Below, piece by piece: positions 1 through 7,204 of a stretch of 22,398 nucleotides of DNA. A program made the translations under genes and the position numbers. The stretch's first letter is position 1; every line of letters starts with the position of its first letter. The notes below the pieces were generated by a model that saw only the letters and a list, made by a program, of their open reading frames with translations, was not told the origin of the DNA and did not search any database. This DNA comes from an uncultured Oscillospiraceae bacterium. GTDB taxonomy: Bacteria > Bacillota > Clostridia > Oscillospirales > Acutalibacteraceae. The DNA lies in contig URGJ01000023.1 in NCBI GenBank assembly GCA_900547445.1, forward strand, positions 1 through 22,398, in the 5' to 3' direction.

Positions 1-49
1 CATATTTGAGATGAATTTTCTTTTTATTTTGTTACCTATCTATTGTACC

Positions 50-112
50 ATAACAAACTGTTTTAATAAATTTTAAATTTTTATTATAAACAATAAATAC
101 TATAACAAACTG
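50..112 (+). repeat. Direct repeat ATAACAAACTG upstream of the MATE gene
   Basis: The 11-mer ATAACAAACTG occurs at 50-60 and again at 102-112, 52 bases apart (about five helical turns), just upstream of the putative promoter. The rest of 1-125 is AT-rich and I see no gene in it. The repeats could be a regulator site or chance in AT-rich DNA. Confidence 0.4.
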
Positions 113-125
113 CGCTTCATTAAGG

Positions 126-154
126 TTGACTTTTACATAAATGTGTGCTAAAAC
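126..154 (+). promoter_or_regulatory. Putative sigma-A promoter of the MATE gene
   Basis: A TTGACT box (126-131) and a TAAAAC box (149-154) are separated by 17 bases. This would start transcription near 161. It overlaps the upstream in-frame GTG at 145, which argues that the exporter starts at the ATG at 211 instead. The -10 box is only a partial match. Confidence 0.5.
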
Positions 155-210
155 TTTTACAGCAAAAATTTTTGAAGGTAATTAAGTATTGCAATTGGGA
201 GTATTCGTTT

Positions 211-1644
211 ATGAATCGGATAAAGCAAGTAGATATGATTGAAGGACCGCTTTTCGGGAAAATACTGCGTTTTGTAATGCCGCTTATGCTTACAAATATT
301 TTGCAAATGCTTTATAACTCCGCAGATATGATAACGGTAAGTTTTTCCAGAGAACCGGACGCAGTAGGAGCAATAGGAACAAGCGCCCCGATGATAAACC
401 TTTTTGTAAATATTTTTATCGGTTTTTCAGTCGGTGCGAATGTTGTGGCGGCAAGATATATAGGAGCGAACGACCATGACAAGGTTTCTAAAGCTGTACA
501 TACCGCTATACTTGTAAGCCTTATATTCGGCACAGCGGGAGGTGCTTTGGGAATAATATTTGAGCGTTCTATCCTCTCGGCTATGGGAAACAACGGAAGA
601 CTGCTTGAGCTTTCCTCAAAATATGTAATAATTTATTTCGCAGGCGCTCCCTTTCTTTCGCTAACCAACTATATAATCGCGATTCTCCGTGCGGAAGGTG
701 ACACCAAAACTCCGCTTTTCGTAATGTCGGGTACGGGGCTTTTAAATGTGGTGCTCAATTTGTTTTTCGTGCTTTGCGCCGATATGTCTGTGGACGGAGT
801 AGCGCTTGCGACTACCGTTTCCAATGCAGTATCCTCTGTCATTCTGCTTATACACCTTTCAAGAGACAAAGGATTTTGCCGATTATCATTAAAAAAACTT
901 AAGCTTGACAAAACCGCGTTTAAAAATATCGTTTATATAGGTCTTCCCGCCGGAATTCAGGGAGCGATTTTCTCATTTTCCAATATGATTATTCAGTCCT
1001 CTGTAATAAAGGTCAACAATATGATTACCCCCGCTGAGATAGGCTATCAGCCTGTGGTTAAGGGCAACGCCGCGACTGCTAACCTTGAAAGCTTTGCCTA
1101 TACCGCAACAAATTCGGTATATCAGGCATCGATTACCTTCACTGGACAGAATATGGGCGCGGGTAAATACAAACGGATAGGTGCGGTTATGCGAAACTGT
1201 TATCTGATAACCTTTTTTGTCGCTGAAATTTCGGCAGGACTTTTTCTCCTCTTCAAAAATCCTTTTCTTTCCCTTTACGGCGTTGTGCCGGGAGCAGCGG
1301 GCTCAGGCGAGGCAATCGCCTACTCGACGGCTGTTACCAGAATGTTATATATGTATCCTATGTATTTCCTCTTGGCTTTTATGGAGGTTGGCTCGGGAGT
1401 GCTGCGCGGACTTGGAAAATCTCTTACCTCCACCACCGTTTCGCTTATAGGCTCCTGCCTGCTTCGTATTGTGTGGATTTATACCGTGTTTGCCGCCCAT
1501 ACCACGCTCGAAATAATATATCTCTCCTACCCCATTTCATGGGGGCTTACTGCGATTATTCACTTTATATGCTGTACTGCAGTGCGAAAAAAATTGCTTC
1601 GCGGGCAAAGTAATAAAGAAGAAAACTCGGCTTTATCATCGTAA
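211..1644 (+). CDS. MATE family multidrug/cation antiporter
   Basis: This is a multidrug and toxic compound extrusion (MATE) family integral membrane exporter of 477 aa, the usual family length. It most likely expels cationic organic compounds in exchange for Na+ or H+. The protein is almost wholly hydrophobic and falls into two halves of about six membrane segments each. The N-terminal stretch MIEGPLFGKILRFVMPLMLT, then NILQMLYNSAD, and the later TFTGQNMGAGKYKR and GVLRGLGKS match the repeated MATE pattern. The start is placed at ATG 211 because GGGAG (197-201) lies 9 bases upstream; an in-frame GTG at 145 lies inside the likely promoter. It is monocistronic, with no clear terminator before the rpsO promoter, so readthrough into rpsO is possible. 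Substrate cannot be told from sequence. The family call is firm. Confidence 0.95.
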   Translation: MNRIKQVDMIEGPLFGKILRFVMPLMLTNILQMLYNSADMITVSFSREPDAVGAIGTSAPMINLFVNIFIGFSVGANVVAARYIGANDHDKVSKAVHTAILVSLIFGTAGGALGIIFERSILSAMGNNGRLLELSSKYVIIYFAGAPFLSLTNYIIAILRAEGDTKTPLFVMSGTGLLNVVLNLFFVLCADMSVDGVALATTVSNAVSSVILLIHLSRDKGFCRLSLKKLKLDKTAFKNIVYIGLPAGIQGAIFSFSNMIIQSSVIKVNNMITPAEIGYQPVVKGNAATANLESFAYTATNSVYQASITFTGQNMGAGKYKRIGAVMRNCYLITFFVAEISAGLFLLFKNPFLSLYGVVPGAAGSGEAIAYSTAVTRMLYMYPMYFLLAFMEVGSGVLRGLGKSLTSTTVSLIGSCLLRIVWIYTVFAAHTTLEIIYLSYPISWGLTAIIHFICCTAVRKKLLRGQSNKEENSALSS

Positions 1645-1654
1645 TAAAAAAAGC

Positions 1655-1683
1655 TTTACTTTTACAGTGTCCCGTGGTATAAT
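1655..1683 (+). promoter_or_regulatory. Sigma-A promoter of rpsO-pnp
   Basis: TTTACT (1655-1660), a 17-base spacer and a perfect TATAAT (1678-1683) lie right after the MATE stop codon. Transcription would begin near 1690, giving a leader of roughly 95 bases before rpsO. Confidence 0.75.
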
Positions 1684-1693
1684 ATTAAAGCTA

Positions 1694-1760
1694 CCGTGTA
1701 CTAAGCCTTTGGCGTCCGCCCTTTTTGGGGAGTCACTTTGGCCTTTCGCTTGGTTTACGG
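1694..1760 (+). promoter_or_regulatory. Structured rpsO leader, candidate S15 autoregulatory RNA
   Basis: The leader folds back on itself: 1694-1706 (CCGTGTACTAAGC) pairs with 1748-1760 (GCTTGGTTTACGG) over 13 positions with one U-U mismatch and two G-U wobbles. The enclosed 41 bases can form smaller hairpins (GGC 1711-1713 with GCC 1718-1720; CCC 1719-1721 with GGG 1727-1729, mutually exclusive), so a multi-branched fold is possible. S15 is known to repress its own mRNA through structured leaders in several bacterial groups. That this leader does so is inference. Confidence 0.5.
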
Positions 1761-1785
1761 ATGAAATTTTAAAGGAGTGAAAAAA

Positions 1786-2049
1786 ATGAATAAGGAATTA
1801 AAGCAGCAGATCATGAAGGACTATGCAATTCACGAGGGTGACACAGGCTCGCCCGAGGTTCAGATTGCGCTTCTCACCACCAGAATTAACGAGCTTAACG
1901 CTCACTTAAAGGTTCACCCGAAGGATCGCCATTCCTATCGCGGTCTTCTCAAAATGGTAGGTCACAGAAGAAACCTTCTCGCTTACCTGCAGAAAAACGA
2001 TATTGAAAGATACCGTGCAATCATCAAAAAGCTCGGCATCCGTAAGTAA
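1786..2049 (+). CDS. rpsO: Ribosomal protein S15 (uS15)
   Basis: This is small-subunit ribosomal protein S15, 87 aa, which binds the central-domain three-way junction of 16S rRNA early in 30S assembly and contributes to a bridge with the 50S subunit. The sequence is diagnostic: HEGDTGSPEVQIALLTTRI near the N-terminus, then HPKDRHSYRGLLKMVGHRR, which are the conserved rRNA contacts, and a basic IIKKLGIRK end. ATG 1786 is chosen because AGGAG (1773-1777) lies 8 bases upstream; the in-frame GTG at 1777 overlaps that ribosome site. It is followed by pnp, the rpsO-pnp order known from many bacteria. Regulation probably involves the structured leader. Confidence 0.98.
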   Translation: MNKELKQQIMKDYAIHEGDTGSPEVQIALLTTRINELNAHLKVHPKDRHSYRGLLKMVGHRRNLLAYLQKNDIERYRAIIKKLGIRK

Positions 2050-2060
2050 TCTGTACACTA

Positions 2061-2093
2061 AAGGCAGACCGGCGATTTTGTTAGGTCTGCCTT
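2061..2093 (+). terminator. Weak hairpin after rpsO
   Basis: AAGGCAGACC (2061-2070) pairs perfectly with GGTCTGCCTT (2084-2093) around a 13-base loop, 11 bases after the rpsO stop. The following bases (ATTGTAAATG) are not a uridine tract, so it is more likely a partial terminator or a 3'-end stabiliser that lets transcription continue into pnp. Confidence 0.45.
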
Positions 2094-2109
2094 ATTGTAA
2101 ATGTAAAAA

Positions 2110-2188
2110 AAGAGATTTTCGCGGTTTAGCGGTAAATCGAGCGTCCGAAAGCTCGGGCATTGGATTTATTGCTAACCGAAAATCTCTT
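2110..2188 (+). promoter_or_regulatory. Long hairpin in the pnp leader, candidate PNPase/RNase III control site
   Basis: AAGAGATTTT (2110-2119) pairs with AAAATCTCTT (2179-2188). The helix continues as CGGTT (2122-2126) with AACCG (2174-2178) and AGC (2128-2130) with GCT (2171-2173), about 18 bp with two small bulges. The 40-base apex can form TAAATC/GATTTA (2133-2138/2163-2168) and GAGC/GCTC (2139-2142/2151-2154). It ends 14 bases before the pnp Shine-Dalgarno AAGGAG (2202-2207), with no uridine tract. In E. coli, RNase III cleaves a comparable pnp leader hairpin and PNPase then represses its own translation. The analogy is inference. Confidence 0.6.
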
Positions 2189-2217
2189 GAAAATATTTTA
2201 TAAGGAGATTTTTAAGT

Positions 2218-4425
2218 ATGTTTGAAAACTACAAGGTTTACGAAACAACCCTTGCGGGCAGACCGTTAAAGCTTGAAACGGGTATGATGGCGCAGTTAGC
2301 AAACGCCGCCGTTATGGCGACCTACGGCGAAACCAAGGTACTCTGCACCGTTACCGCCTCCGCAAAGCCGCGCGAGGGGGTTGACTTCTTCCCGCTTTCG
2401 GTTGATTATGAGGAAAAGATGTATGCTGTCGGACGTCTGCCCGGTTCCTTTACAAGGCGCGAGGGCAGAGCAAGCGAAAAAGCAATACTCGCTTCCCGCT
2501 GTATCGACCGTCCTATCCGTCCGCTTTTCCCTAAGGATATGCGCAACGACTGCTCGGTTGTAGCAACCGTTATGTCGGTTGATCCCGACTGTTCGCCCGA
2601 GGTTGCCGCCGCCATCGGCGTTTCTGCGGCTATCGCGATTTCAGATGTTCCGTGGGCAGGACCTATCTCAAGCGTTAACGTCGGTCTTGTAGACGGCGAA
2701 ATCATTATCAACCCCGATTTGGAGCAGCGCGCAAACTCCGACCTTAACCTGACCGTTTCTTCTACTGAAGATTTGGTAGCTATGATCGAGGCAGGCGCTA
2801 ACGAAATTTCGGACGAGCTTATGTTCGACTGCATTATGGCAGGTCATGAGGCTAACAAGGAAATAGTTAAGTTCATCAACGGAATTGTTGCCGAAATCGG
2901 CAAGCCGAAGTTTGAGTTTGAGTCCAACGACCCCGACCCCGAAATTTTTAAAGAAATAGAAGACTTCTGCATTGAAGATGTTAAAAAAGCGCTCGACACC
3001 GACGATAAAACTGTTCGTGATGCGGCGCTCCTCCCCATTTACAACGCCGTTCACGAAAAGTTTGACGAGAAGTTCGAGGGTTGCGAGGGCAAAATTGAGG
3101 AGATCATGTACCTTGTCCAGAAGCATGTTGTAAGAGACTGGCTCAAGAATGAGAAAAAGCGTGTTGACGGCAGAGGGATCGATGAAATCCGTCCGCTTAA
3201 CGCACAGGTTGACCTTCTCCCCCGCGTTCACGGCTCCGGTATGTTTACAAGAGGACAGACCCAGGTGCTCTCGGTTGCTACCTTAGCTCCTGTAAGCGAT
3301 GCGCAGAAGTTAGACGGACTTGACGAGGAGGTTTCTAAGAGATATATCCATCATTACAACTTCCCCTCATATTCTGTCGGCGAAACAAAGCCGTCAAGAG
3401 GTCCGGGCCGCCGCGAAATCGGTCATGGCGCGCTTGCCGAAAAGGCTCTTGTCCCCGTTATTCCGAGCGTTGACGAGTTCCCCTACGCTATCCGCGTTGT
3501 GTCCGAGGTACTTTCTTCTAACGGCTCTACCTCACAGGGCTCAATCTGCGGTTCTACGCTTGCCCTTATGGCGGCGGGTGTGCCGATTAAGGCTCCTGTT
3601 GCGGGTATCTCCTGCGGTCTTATCACAGGCGACGACGGCGTTTACGGTGACTTTATGACAATGGTTGACATTCAGGGTCTTGAGGACTTCTACGGCGATA
3701 TGGACTTTAAGGTGGCGGGTACTCACAAGGGCATCACCGCAATTCAGATGGACTTAAAGGTACACGGTCTTACCCCCGAAATTATTAAGGAAGCCTTCGC
3801 TAAGACCCATAAGGCGCGCGATTACATTCTTGACGAGGTAATGCTCAAGTGTATCCCCGAGCCCAGAGCCGAGCTTTCAAAATACGCTCCCAAGATGGTA
3901 ACCACACAGATAAGCCCCGACAAGATAGGTGATGTTATCGGCAAGCAGGGCAAGGTTATACAGTCCATTCAAGAACAGTGCGACTGCACCATCAATATTG
4001 AGGAAGACGGTCACGTTTATGTTTCGGGTCTTGATATTGAAAAGGCTAAGCAAGCAATCTCAATTGTTGAGCTTATCGCCAACGACCCCGAAATCGGCGG
4101 CATTTACAGCGGTAAGGTCACAAGGCTTATGACCTTCGGCGCGTTTGTCGAAATTGCCCCCGGTAAAGAGGGACTTGTCCACATTTCAAAGCTTGACGTT
4201 AAGCGTGTTGAAAAAGTTGAGGACGTTGTAAACGTAGGCGATCAGGTTATCGTTAAGGTTACGGATATCGACGATCAGGGCAGAATCAATCTTTCCCGCA
4301 GGGACGCGCTCGTTGAGGTAAACGGCGCGGTTGTCGAGCCGGATGCAGACGACGTACCCCAGCCCCGCCCCGCAAGACGCGACGGAAACGGCGGCAGAGA
4401 ACGCCGCGGCTTTAAAAAGCACTAA
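2218..4425 (+). CDS. pnp: Polyribonucleotide nucleotidyltransferase (PNPase)
   Basis: PNPase is a trimeric cytoplasmic 3'-5' exoribonuclease that degrades RNA phosphorolytically to nucleoside diphosphates and can also add tails. The 735 aa chain has the full family layout: first RNase PH-like domain (about 10-140), helical linker, second RNase PH domain (about 315-545) with NGSTSQGSICGSTLALMAAG and the catalytic acidic motif GDMDFKVAGT (about 493-502), then a KH domain (about 562-622, GxxG loop GKQGK at 575-579) and an S1 domain (about 627-697). A basic Arg/Gly tail (RPARRDGNGGRERRGFKKH) follows and may aid RNA binding. ATG 2218 has AAGGAG 10 bases upstream. It is co-transcribed with rpsO, with a large leader hairpin suggesting post-transcriptional self-control. 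A bidirectional terminator follows. Confidence 0.98.
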   Translation: MFENYKVYETTLAGRPLKLETGMMAQLANAAVMATYGETKVLCTVTASAKPREGVDFFPLSVDYEEKMYAVGRLPGSFTRREGRASEKAILASRCIDRPIRPLFPKDMRNDCSVVATVMSVDPDCSPEVAAAIGVSAAIAISDVPWAGPISSVNVGLVDGEIIINPDLEQRANSDLNLTVSSTEDLVAMIEAGANEISDELMFDCIMAGHEANKEIVKFINGIVAEIGKPKFEFESNDPDPEIFKEIEDFCIEDVKKALDTDDKTVRDAALLPIYNAVHEKFDEKFEGCEGKIEEIMYLVQKHVVRDWLKNEKKRVDGRGIDEIRPLNAQVDLLPRVHGSGMFTRGQTQVLSVATLAPVSDAQKLDGLDEEVSKRYIHHYNFPSYSVGETKPSRGPGRREIGHGALAEKALVPVIPSVDEFPYAIRVVSEVLSSNGSTSQGSICGSTLALMAAGVPIKAPVAGISCGLITGDDGVYGDFMTMVDIQGLEDFYGDMDFKVAGTHKGITAIQMDLKVHGLTPEIIKEAFAKTHKARDYILDEVMLKCIPEPRAELSKYAPKMVTTQISPDKIGDVIGKQGKVIQSIQEQCDCTINIEEDGHVYVSGLDIEKAKQAISIVELIANDPEIGGIYSGKVTRLMTFGAFVEIAPGKEGLVHISKLDVKRVEKVEDVVNVGDQVIVKVTDIDDQGRINLSRRDALVEVNGAVVEPDADDVPQPRPARRDGNGGRERRGFKKH

Positions 4426-4443
4426 TAATTGAAAAAGCAATTA

Positions 4444-4480
4444 ATCCCCGCAGACCAAACGGTCTACGGGGATATTTTAT
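4444..4480 (+). terminator. Bidirectional terminator between pnp and the GtrA-like gene
   Basis: The arms 4444-4456 and 4461-4473 (ATCCCCG, one mismatch, AGACC / GGTCT, CGGGGAT) enclose an AAAC loop. On the + strand ATTTTAT follows, ending pnp transcripts. On the - strand the stem is followed by TTAATTGCTTTTTC, so it can also end the convergent GT2/GtrA transcript. Confidence 0.85.
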
Positions 4481-4493
4481 AACAAATTATGTA

Positions 4494-4907
4494 TCAGTCT
4501 TTTTTTCTGAAAATCAGCAGCTTACTTGCAACATAATTTAAAATTATCACGATAATATTTGAAAGTATTTTTATTGCCATTCCGTTAAAATGCATTAGGT
4601 CTACGAAAATCACCATAATTGCCAGGTCAAGAAGACCGGTAGCCAGCCGACATAAAAAAAAGTTTGCGGTTTCCTTTAGTATAGGAGTAAATCCAATAGC
4701 TTTGCTTTCAAAAACATATTTTCGATTCGTAATATATGCAAACAGTACCGAAAGCACCCACGCAATAACCGTGCTTACAGCAGTTCCTATACCAATTTTC
4801 GAACATATATAATATGCTATGATATTTACAAGGGTTGTACATCCGCCGAAAAACAGGTACAAAATCATTTCCCTGTATTTATTAAACAGCTTCCTAATCC
4901 TTTCCAT
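4494..4907 (-). CDS. GtrA-like small membrane protein
   Basis: This 137 aa protein belongs to the GtrA-like family (four membrane helices), which is thought to move or present polyprenyl-linked sugars across the membrane for cell-surface glycosylation. Visible are a short basic N-terminus (MERIRKLFNKYRE), about four hydrophobic segments (roughly 14-34, 41-62, 79-101, 107-129) and the family hallmark TNRKYVFES between segments 2 and 3, with a basic end (LLIFRKKD). Its first 14 bases overlap the end of the upstream glycosyltransferase gene, implying translational coupling. GtrA-type proteins typically sit beside a GtrB-like transferase, as here. The sugar and acceptor are not visible from sequence. 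Confidence 0.9.
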   Translation of the reverse strand: MERIRKLFNKYREMILYLFFGGCTTLVNIIAYYICSKIGIGTAVSTVIAWVLSVLFAYITNRKYVFESKAIGFTPILKETANFFLCRLATGLLDLAIMVIFVDLMHFNGMAIKILSNIIVIILNYVASKLLIFRKKD

Positions 4908-5847
4908 GATCTAAAAATTCCTCTATATTATAGCGCGGGCGTTCCTTGCTTTCAATATAGGTCTTGCCGACATATTGCCCGACAATTCCGATAGAAAAAA
5001 GCTGAACTCCGCCTAAAAACCATATGGAAATCATAAGCGAGGACCAACCGGGAACAGTATGCCCCAAAAAATAGGAAATCAGGGTGTAAATGAAGGCAAT
5101 AACAGTACAGGCAATAATAATTGCGCCGAGCAGAGCAACCATTGTAATAGGCTTTATACTAAACGAGGTAATTCCGTCTAAGGCGAAGGAAAGCATTTTC
5201 TTAAGTGGATATTTGCTTTCTCCCGCTGTGCGCGGCTTGCGCGAATAGTAAACGCAGTCGGTTTTGTAACCAAGCAAAGGCACAATACCGCGCAGGAAAA
5301 GATTGCGCTCCTTGTAAAGGGATAGCTCCTGCATCGCCCTCGCGCTCATAAGGCGAAAGTCCGCGTGATTATACACCGATTTAACCCCCATAGCCGACAT
5401 AAATTTATAAAACGACTGGGCGGTAAAGCGTTTAGAGAACGAATCGGTCTTGCGCTCGCTTCGCACACCGTAAACAATGTCTGCTCCGGCGTAATATTTA
5501 TCAATCATTTCTTCAATTACGCCGACATCGTCCTGCAAATCGGCGTCGATACTAACCGATAAATCGCAAATATCTTTAACGGTATTAAGCCCCGCAAGCA
5601 GAGCGTTCTGATGCCCGACATTACCCGCCAAATTAAGCCCGTAAACATATTTGCTCGCTTTGAAAGCCTTACTTATCAGCTCCCAGGTACGGTCGCGGCT
5701 GCCGTCGTTAACAAAAAGTATGCCGCTGTCGGCGCTTATCTTTTCTTTATTTATTAAATTCTCAATAACGGCTATAAGCCGCTCTGCGCTGGAGGGAAAA
5801 ACCTTTTCCTCGTTAAAGCACGGAACTACAATCATTAAGCGTTTCAT
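4894..5847 (-). CDS. GT2 glycosyltransferase, GtrB/DPM1-like, membrane-anchored
   Basis: This 317 aa family 2 glycosyltransferase resembles bactoprenol glucosyltransferases (GtrB) and dolichol-phosphate mannosyltransferases. It would move a sugar from a nucleotide sugar onto undecaprenyl phosphate at the inner membrane face. The GT-A domain spans about residues 1-225: VVPCFNEE (7-14), VNDGSRDRT (46-54), the metal-binding SIDADLQDD with D101/D103, and RKPRTAGESKYPLKK (203-217). Two membrane helices follow (about 237-262 and 270-293), as in GtrB. The start is ATG 5847, with GGAG 7 bases upstream; a longer in-frame ORF reaches 5892. It is coupled to the GtrA-like gene by a 14-base overlap. No other glycan genes are nearby, so the product could be a wall-polymer, protein or lipid glycosylation donor. 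Confidence 0.93.
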   Translation of the reverse strand: MKRLMIVVPCFNEEKVFPSSAERLIAVIENLINKEKISADSGILFVNDGSRDRTWELISKAFKASKYVYGLNLAGNVGHQNALLAGLNTVKDICDLSVSIDADLQDDVGVIEEMIDKYYAGADIVYGVRSERKTDSFSKRFTAQSFYKFMSAMGVKSVYNHADFRLMSARAMQELSLYKERNLFLRGIVPLLGYKTDCVYYSRKPRTAGESKYPLKKMLSFALDGITSFSIKPITMVALLGAIIIACTVIAFIYTLISYFLGHTVPGWSSLMISIWFLGGVQLFSIGIVGQYVGKTYIESKERPRYNIEEFLDHGKD

Positions 5848-5882
5848 TATAAACTCCATAACACAACTATTATTATATTCAT

Positions 5883-5911
5883 ATTTTAACACATAAAGAT
5901 ATATTATTCAA
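5883..5911 (-). promoter_or_regulatory. Putative sigma-A promoter of the GT2-GtrA pair
   Basis: On the - strand TTGAAT (5911-5906), a 17-base spacer and TAAAAT (5888-5883) precede the glycosyltransferase start at 5847. This would give the pair its own transcript, separate from the chaperone operon upstream. Confidence 0.55.
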
Positions 5912-5948
5912 CAATTCGGTTTACAAAATCTGTGCCGTTATGAATAAA

Positions 5949-5976
5949 CCCCGATGAGGAGTATTCCTCATCGGGG
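5949..5976 (-). terminator. Terminator of the hrcA-grpE-dnaK-dnaJ operon
   Basis: CCCCGATGAGGA (5949-5960) and TCCTCATCGGGG (5965-5976) form a perfect 12-bp stem with a 4-base loop, 9 bases after the dnaJ stop. On the - strand it is followed by TTTATTC, a short uridine run. Confidence 0.85.
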
Positions 5977-5985
5977 AAGTTATTT

Positions 5986-7134
5986 TCAGTCTCCGAAAAA
6001 GTCTTTGATTTTATCGGAAAAGCTCTTGCGCTTTTTATAATTCTTATCGTCGGTTGCTTTATCAAACTCTTTAAGCTTATCCTTTTGCGCTTTTGAAAGC
6101 TCCTTAGGAACCTCGACAACGATTTTAACGTATTCATCGCCTTTTCCCGAATAATTAAGGCGCTGAATACCCTTTCCGCGAAGCTTAAATTCGTCTCCGG
6201 GCTGTGTTCCCTCGTGAATTGTGAACTTTACCTTTCCGTCAAGCGTAGGAACAACTATTTCATCACCCAAAGCCGCCTGAGTAAAGGTAATCGGAATTTC
6301 GCAGTAAACATCATAGCCCCTACGCTCGAAAATCGGGTGCGGACGTACATTTACGTTTATTCTAAGATCGCCCGACGGCCCGACGTTTGTTCCCGCGTCG
6401 CCGCCGCCGCGAAGATTTATTACCTGTCCGTCATCGATTCCCGCAGGAATTTCGACATTCTGCTCAACTGTGTGGCGTATTCTTCCCTTACCCGCGCAGG
6501 TGTGGCAGGGCTTGTCGATTATTTTACCGCTACCGTGGCAGTTGTTACAAACCTGCTGGGTCTGCATAACGCCGAAGGGGGTGCGCTGTGTAGCGGATAC
6601 CTGACCCGTGCCGTGGCAAACAGGACAGGTTTTAGGGCTTGTGCCCTTTTGAGCGCCGCTGCCGCCGCATTCCTTACAGTTTTCAATTTTTGTGACCCTG
6701 ACGGTCTTTTTGCAGCCCTTTGCCGCTTCCTCAAAAGAAAGATTGACCGAAGCCGCCGCGTCATTTCCGCGTCTCGGAGCGTTCGGGTTAGCACTTCTGC
6801 CCCCAAAGCCCCCGCCGAAAAAGGAACTGAATATATCACCCAAATCCCCGAAATCGCCGGTAAAACCGCCGCCGTAGCCGCCACCGCCTGCGCCGAAGTT
6901 AGGATCTACTCCCGCATGACCGAACTGGTCGTAGCGCGCGCGCTTTTCCTTATCGGAAAGCACCTCGTAAGCCTCATTTACCTCTTTAAACTTTTTCTCG
7001 GCTTCCTTGTCGCCCGGGTTTAAATCGGGATGATATTTTTTTGCCGCCTTGCGGTATGCTTTTTTGAGGTCGTCGTCCGACACCGACTTGTCAACGCCTA
7101 AAACCTCATAATAATCTCTTTTATCCTCAGCCAA
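5986..7134 (-). CDS. dnaJ: Chaperone protein DnaJ (Hsp40)
   Basis: DnaJ is the cytoplasmic co-chaperone that delivers unfolded clients to DnaK and stimulates its ATPase. The 382 aa protein is a complete type I DnaJ: J domain (about 6-68) with the essential HPD at 35-37, a Gly/Phe-rich stretch (about 75-115), four zinc-binding CxxCxGxG repeats (CKECGGSG, CPVCHGTG, CNNCHGSG, CHTCAGKG, about 151-215), and the C-terminal client-binding and dimerisation domains. The only well-placed start is TTG at 7134, 8 bases after AGGAG; no ATG fits, so translation may be tuned down relative to DnaK. It is last in the heat-shock operon, 70 bases after dnaK, with a GC-rich hairpin in that gap. Confidence 0.97.
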   Translation of the reverse strand: MAEDKRDYYEVLGVDKSVSDDDLKKAYRKAAKKYHPDLNPGDKEAEKKFKEVNEAYEVLSDKEKRARYDQFGHAGVDPNFGAGGGGYGGGFTGDFGDLGDIFSSFFGGGFGGRSANPNAPRRGNDAAASVNLSFEEAAKGCKKTVRVTKIENCKECGGSGAQKGTSPKTCPVCHGTGQVSATQRTPFGVMQTQQVCNNCHGSGKIIDKPCHTCAGKGRIRHTVEQNVEIPAGIDDGQVINLRGGGDAGTNVGPSGDLRINVNVRPHPIFERRGYDVYCEIPITFTQAALGDEIVVPTLDGKVKFTIHEGTQPGDEFKLRGKGIQRLNYSGKGDEYVKIVVEVPKELSKAQKDKLKEFDKATDDKNYKKRKSFSDKIKDFFGD

Positions 7135-7168
7135 AGCAATTTCTCCTACAAATATGTTATATCAGCCT

Positions 7169-7194
7169 TAGGCGGGAGACTTGCCCCCGCCCTA
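7169..7194 (-). other. Intercistronic hairpin between dnaK and dnaJ
   Basis: GGCGGG (7171-7176) pairs with CCCGCC (7186-7191), extended by two pairs across a bulge. In the transcript direction no uridine tract follows, so it is probably an mRNA processing or stability element, or a weak attenuator, rather than a terminator. Confidence 0.4.
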
Positions 7195-7204
7195 CGCTTT
7201 TTAA

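Noticed and set aside
145..210. N-terminal extension of the MATE protein from GTG 145
   Set aside because: It overlaps the likely promoter and lacks a ribosome site; ATG 211 has GGGAG at good spacing and gives the usual N-terminus.
2110..2188. Reading the pnp-leader hairpin as a terminator
   Set aside because: The 3' side is followed by GAAAATATTTTAT rather than a uridine tract, and it sits next to the pnp ribosome site.
2668..3231. 187-codon open frame on the - strand
   Set aside because: Antisense to the helical linker region of pnp; no promoter, ribosome site or recognisable domain.
6214..7023. 269-codon open frame on the + strand
   Set aside because: It lies entirely antisense to dnaJ, whose domains are complete; the frame has no ribosome site and reads as low-complexity mirror sequence.
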